Translations under genes and position numbers: made by a program
In this document: piece by piece, positions 6,315 through 9,711 of the stretch
Layout: each line of letters starts with the position of its first letter
How positions within the stretch are numbered: position 1 is the first letter of the stretch
The notes under the pieces: model-generated
Databases searched by the model: none
What the model was told of the DNA's origin: nothing
What the model saw: only the letters and a program-made list of their open reading frames with translations
NCBI GenBank assembly: GCA_900540545.1
Contig: UQGJ01000083.1
Location: forward strand, 1-9,711
Length of the DNA: 9,711 bases
Origin: an uncultured Eubacteriales bacterium
GTDB lineage: Bacteria; Bacillota; Clostridia; Oscillospirales; Oscillospiraceae
Direction: 5' to 3'

Positions 6315-8669
6315 TCAGTCCCCCATGCTCTTCATCAGGGAGATGCGGAAGACCCAGTCGCCGTCCAGGGTCTGGTAGCCGTAGGACAGGTCGGTCCGCA
6401 CCGAGACCAGACCTCCGGTGATGGTGGGATAGGAGGTGGTGGTAAGCAGGGGATGGCCGTCCAGGTCGTAGAGGTCGTACCGGCTGTGCATGGAGGTGTA
6501 GAGGTACCGCTGGCCGGTCTCCTGGTCGGACTCAAAGCCCATGTAGTCATACACGCTGGGGGGCAGGATGGTCCTCCCGTCCATATCGTAGGCCGCCCAC
6601 TCCAAGCCGCCGGGGTCCCTGGGGCGGAGGACGATGCGGCCGTCCCTGATCTCGCTGACGGCGCCGGGGAAGGGGAGGGTCACGGTTTTCAAGGGGGAGT
6701 AGAGGGTGAGGGAGGCGTCGTCCCACTGGCAGACCCAGCCGCCGTCCGCCCAGCGGACCTCCTTGCCGGTCATGCCGAAGTCGATTTCCCGGAAGTCCTC
6801 GTCATAGCAGGCCAGGACGCGGTCCACGTTCCCGTCCTCCGTCCCCTCGTAGTGGAAGAAGTAGGAGAAACCGTCCCCGATTTTGTGGGCGATGCCGCCG
6901 TAATCGCTCTCCCACAGGACCTTGCCTGTGGCGTCGATGACCTGGTTCGTGCCGTCGAAGCGCTCCACGATGGCTCTGCCGTTTTGGAATTTGCCGGCCT
7001 CATAGTAAGCGGCGGGGACCGCCCATTCGCCCTTGGTATTGAGATAGCCCCAGGAATTGGAGGAGTCCCGGGCGGCGGCCAGACCCTCAGAGAAGCCCTG
7101 GACATCCTGGAAGCGGCCCATATCAGCCAGGACCGCGCCATCCAGGGTGACATAGCCCATCGTGCCCGGCGCGGAGTAGGTTCCCACCCCGTTGTACCAC
7201 CACATACCTCCGTCGGTGCCGCCCTGGTAGGTCCAGACCTCCTGCCCCTCGGGCAGGGGCAGCCGCCACAGCTCCTTCCGGTCGGCGTCCAGCATGACCC
7301 CGTCGCCGTTTTCCTCCACCACCCAGAGGTGGTCCTGGTCCACCGCCGTCACAAAGCGGTAGTTGAAGCCGGTGATCCAGCTCCCGTCCAGGGCGCACAG
7401 GGCATACCGCCGCTCATAGGCCCCGTCCGGGCCCACGGGGAGGGTCTGGCACAGGTTGTAGATGGGCAGGGCCTGGGAATAGGTCCCGTCTTCGTCCGGA
7501 CAGGTAAGCCGCCACGCGCTGTCGTAGACCGGGTCCACCACGATCTTGCCCTGGCGAGTGACCAGGCCCCATTGCTCATAGTCCCAAATCTCGCCGGGGA
7601 GGACCGCGCCGATGTAGGGCAGCAGGGGACCGTAATCGGGGGAGGGGGCCAGGGCGGTGAGGGGTTCGGGGGACAGGCGGGTGTAGACCTCCCGGATGGG
7701 CGCGGTCTCCCCCAGGTCCCACTCCACCGGGGCGGGGTCGTCCAGAATGGAGACGTACCCCTCGTGGGCCACCAGGGACTGGCCCACCGGCCCCTGGAGC
7801 CAGTCAAAGACCTGCCGGGCGGGGCTGTCCGCCGGGGCATCGGCGGCGACGGCGGCGTAGTAGGGGTTGGTGAAGGGGTAGCCGCCGGAGCGGATGGTAT
7901 CGGCAACCGGGGCGGTCCCGTCGATGGAGACCACCTTCAGCCCCTCGGCCATGTTCATGTCGTTGGCGTAGTAGTAGACGGTGTAGCCGATGGCGCCGGG
8001 GGAGCCGTCGAAGGAGCGGATGGCCTCGACGAGCCCCTCCATGCTGGCCACAGTGTAGTCCTTGGGGGGCTCCATCAGGGGGATCTCCCCCATGACCAGC
8101 TTCTGCATCAGGGTCTGGCTGCCCGCCTCGGCGTTGCGCTGGAAGGGGAGGATGGGCCGGTCCTCGCCGCCCACCTCCTTCCAGTTGGTGATCTCGCCGG
8201 TGTAGATTTTCTGGACCTGTTCTGTGGTGAGGGAATCCACCGGGTTGTTGGCGTTCACCAGAAAGACCAGGGCGTCGGTGGCGATGGGGGCGCTCTCCCA
8301 CTGGAACCCCGCGTCCCGCATCTCCGCCACCACGGTGGGGGCGGGCTCGGCGGCGATGAGCAGGTCGGCCCCGCCAAACATCAGGTTGCGGTAAGACGCG
8401 GTGGTCTTGGAGAAGTTCACCAGGTCGGCCGCCGCGTCCCTGTCCTCCCCCAGCAGGACGGCGCACACCGCCCGGGCCAGGGGGGCGGTGGAGGTGGAGC
8501 CGTCCAGGGTGGGGAACGCGTCCCGGGTCATATGGGGGGTGTCCGGGACCTCCGGGGCGGGGGTGGCCGTCACGACCGGGGTGGGCGTGGGCTCGGGTGC
8601 GGGCTTTCCGCAGGCCGCCAGCAGGGCCAGGGACAGGCCTGCGGCGAGCAGGGCGGTGGTGCGTCTCAT
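6315..8669 (-). CDS. Lipoprotein with PstS-like binding domain and WG-repeat-like C-terminal half
   Basis: This 784-residue protein is anchored outside the membrane; its ligand is unknown. The ATG at 8667-8669 is chosen because AAAGGAGG precedes it by 7 nt; an upstream in-frame TTG at 8690 would place that site inside the coding region. The lipobox is L17-A-A-C20, followed by a Pro/Thr-rich linker (22-46). Residues about 50-310 look like a PstS/PBP-like phosphate-binding fold: DGSTSTAPL (56-64), YTGEITNWKEVGG (156-168), AGSQTLMQKL (182-191) and GAIGYTVYYYA (225-235). From about 365 on, WG-type beta repeats appear: WGLVTRQGKIVVDPVYD (367-383), MGYVTLDG (504-511), FSEGLAAAR (526-534), WGYLNTKGEWAVPAAYY (540-556) and a divergent YDLDGHPLL repeat (734-742). 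No pstCAB genes are near, so a sensory or scavenging role is as likely as transport. It probably forms an operon with the lipoprotein gene 13 bp upstream. Confidence 0.8.
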   Translation of the reverse strand: MRRTTALLAAGLSLALLAACGKPAPEPTPTPVVTATPAPEVPDTPHMTRDAFPTLDGSTSTAPLARAVCAVLLGEDRDAAADLVNFSKTTASYRNLMFGGADLLIAAEPAPTVVAEMRDAGFQWESAPIATDALVFLVNANNPVDSLTTEQVQKIYTGEITNWKEVGGEDRPILPFQRNAEAGSQTLMQKLVMGEIPLMEPPKDYTVASMEGLVEAIRSFDGSPGAIGYTVYYYANDMNMAEGLKVVSIDGTAPVADTIRSGGYPFTNPYYAAVAADAPADSPARQVFDWLQGPVGQSLVAHEGYVSILDDPAPVEWDLGETAPIREVYTRLSPEPLTALAPSPDYGPLLPYIGAVLPGEIWDYEQWGLVTRQGKIVVDPVYDSAWRLTCPDEDGTYSQALPIYNLCQTLPVGPDGAYERRYALCALDGSWITGFNYRFVTAVDQDHLWVVEENGDGVMLDADRKELWRLPLPEGQEVWTYQGGTDGGMWWYNGVGTYSAPGTMGYVTLDGAVLADMGRFQDVQGFSEGLAAARDSSNSWGYLNTKGEWAVPAAYYEAGKFQNGRAIVERFDGTNQVIDATGKVLWESDYGGIAHKIGDGFSYFFHYEGTEDGNVDRVLACYDEDFREIDFGMTGKEVRWADGGWVCQWDDASLTLYSPLKTVTLPFPGAVSEIRDGRIVLRPRDPGGLEWAAYDMDGRTILPPSVYDYMGFESDQETGQRYLYTSMHSRYDLYDLDGHPLLTTTSYPTITGGLVSVRTDLSYGYQTLDGDWVFRISLMKSMGD

Positions 8670-8682
8670 GGCGGGGCCTCCT

Positions 8683-9561
8683 TTAGTCAAAGTAGTTTTC
8701 CATCATGATTTTTGTAAGAACATCGCCTTCGTCGAAGGTAAAGTGGATATATAAGTCCGCTAGGGCACCGGGGTTGGACTGGTAGGCCAGATGATTGCCC
8801 CACTCGGAGCCCCATGGCTCCTCCGGGTCGATTTCCGGGTAGAGGTCCAAAATCTCCGCCTTGGTCATGCCCACCCTCGCGCCCCGGTAGGTCCACAGGT
8901 CGTCCCGGGTGGTCTCGATTTTGAAGATGCCACTGTTGTCCCGGTCTGCATTGTAATAGCACAGTAGGGTCAGCCCGTCATAGCGGGTCTCGTACCAATA
9001 GTCGTCGGGCCACCAAACGTCGTAGTCCTCCATGCGGACGGTCTCCGCGTCGTCCGCGTCCAGCCAGGTGGGGTCATAGCCCACAAAGTCGCCGCTGCCC
9101 AGGCCGAAATAGCCGAAGAAATTGACCCGAGGGAAGCTGAACTCCAAATTGGAGATTTGGTACAGCGCCTCTGTGGCGGCCCGCTCCAAGCCCACCCGCT
9201 CCACACGCTCGCCAGCGGCGGCATAGCCGGTGTACCAGGGCTCACCCTGCCCGTCCGCGCCCACGTCATAAAGGAGGTAGGCCGTGTCTTCTTCAGCCCC
9301 TTCATATGGCACATAGGTCAGCTTGTAAACGTCCACCTGGAACTCCGCGATGCCCAGGGACTGCTCAAAGACCAACTTCCCCGGCTGGGCAGTCTCCAGA
9401 CCATCCAGAAAGCGGTCCACCCCCTCCTGGAGCGGGTCAACGGCGGCGGGAGTGGCGGTGACCGGCGGCGGGGAAGGCTCCGGCGTGGGCTCGGCTGTGG
9501 GCCTTCCACAGCCCGCCAGCAGGGCCAGGGACAGGGCCGCGGCGATGATGGGCAGACGCAT
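8683..9561 (-). CDS. Lipoprotein of unknown function
   Basis: I do not recognise this 292-residue protein. The ATG at 9559-9561 has AAGGAAG 7 nt upstream (9569-9575). The signal peptide ends in the lipobox L15-A-G-C18, followed by a Pro/Thr/Glu-rich linker to about residue 42, so the mature protein is membrane-anchored outside the cell. The body is acidic and rich in aromatic residues, with a dense WWPDDYWYETRYDG cluster at 183-196. The segment RGARVGMTKAEILDLYP (226-242) resembles the 'VGMTkxEv' element of SmpA/OmlA- or BLIP-like small beta domains, a weak hint only. Its signal-peptide coding region shares a 23-bp identical stretch with the next gene (9513-9535 against 8615-8637), and the linkers are similar too. 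It is the first gene of a probable two-gene operon. No convincing promoter was found upstream (a weak GCGACA-18-TAGGAT is possible). Confidence 0.8.
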   Translation of the reverse strand: MRLPIIAAALSLALLAGCGRPTAEPTPEPSPPPVTATPAAVDPLQEGVDRFLDGLETAQPGKLVFEQSLGIAEFQVDVYKLTYVPYEGAEEDTAYLLYDVGADGQGEPWYTGYAAAGERVERVGLERAATEALYQISNLEFSFPRVNFFGYFGLGSGDFVGYDPTWLDADDAETVRMEDYDVWWPDDYWYETRYDGLTLLCYYNADRDNSGIFKIETTRDDLWTYRGARVGMTKAEILDLYPEIDPEEPWGSEWGNHLAYQSNPGALADLYIHFTFDEGDVLTKIMMENYFD

Positions 9562-9659
9562 AAAGACACTTCCTTTCCGTGTGGAACCATCCTATCCTAT
9601 TGAGAGAACGATTGTCGCGGCTTTTTTGTTACAGTTGGGAGACAAATGATAACAGGGCG

Positions 9660-9711
9660 GCCCCTGCCGGGGGCGTTCCTTTCTCCTTTGAGAAAGGAAC
9701 CGAAAGAAAAC
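9660..9711 (-). repeat. Hairpin-forming dispersed repeat, right copy (inverted)
   Basis: This is the reverse complement of the left-end element: a perfect 11-bp stem (9675-9685 with 9690-9700), a CTTT loop, and CGAAAGAAAAC at the outer edge (9701-9711), matching GTTTTCTTTCCG at positions 1-12. It differs from the left copy by paired substitutions in the stem and a one-pair shorter arm, followed on the inner side by a GC-rich flank (9660-9674) that aligns only loosely. It lies upstream of the - strand lipoprotein operon. As with the left copy, a dispersed intergenic hairpin family is the best reading. Confidence 0.7.

Noticed and set aside
6453..8708. Very long + strand open frame opposite the PstS/WG lipoprotein
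   Set aside because: It is a Gly/Val/His-rich antisense shadow; the - strand frame has a signal peptide, lipobox and family motifs.
1..9711. CRISPR array, tRNA/rRNA genes, insertion sequence or phage genes
   Set aside because: No regularly spaced repeats, no cloverleaf or rRNA sequence, and no transposase, integrase or phage protein motifs were found on either strand.

Overview
The window is GC-rich, with strongly G/C-biased third codon positions, sigma-A-type promoters (TTGACA/TATAAT-like), strong AGGAGG ribosome binding sites, Gram-positive-style lipoproteins and a T-box riboswitch. This suggests a high-GC Clostridia/Bacillota gut bacterium of the Oscillospiraceae kind (Flavonifractor/Lawsonibacter-like). 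That placement is inferred from style, not from a database match. The window holds seven genes: four on the + strand in the left part and three on the - strand in the right part, converging at about 4115-4165.

Left part (1-4112, + strand): a sulfur amino acid region. metN (ATPase with NIL domain) and metI (permease) overlap by 8 bp, have their own promoter (61-89), and end at a strong terminator (1865-1901). A perfect-spacing promoter (1914-1942) then starts a roughly 290-nt T-box leader with a probable AUG (Met) specifier and a terminator/antiterminator switch, followed by metQ, the substrate-binding lipoprotein of the same transporter. The tRNA-sensing switch therefore sits inside the metN-metI-metQ cluster and visibly controls only metQ. 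Next comes a cysK-type cysteine synthase with a terminator-like hairpin and a candidate promoter/operator in front of it. The theme is methionine import plus cysteine synthesis.

Right part (4169-9561, - strand): cell-surface or exported proteins. Read in the direction of transcription, these are a 292-residue lipoprotein of unknown function, a 784-residue lipoprotein that joins a PstS-like phosphate-binding-type domain to a WG-repeat-like C-terminal half (13 bp apart, so probably one operon), and then, from its own promoter, a secreted YtcJ-type amidohydrolase with a C-terminal copper-amine-oxidase-N-like 'stalk' domain.

Both extreme ends of the window carry the same hairpin-forming repeat in inverted orientation, with compensatory arm changes. 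It is probably a dispersed repeat, and it may explain why the sequence begins and ends there. I see no CRISPR array, tRNA, rRNA, transposase or phage gene. The most notable items are the internal T-box placement, the PstS/WG fusion, the amidohydrolase-stalk fusion, and the alternating CCATTG/CAATGG repeats over the putative cysK promoter.
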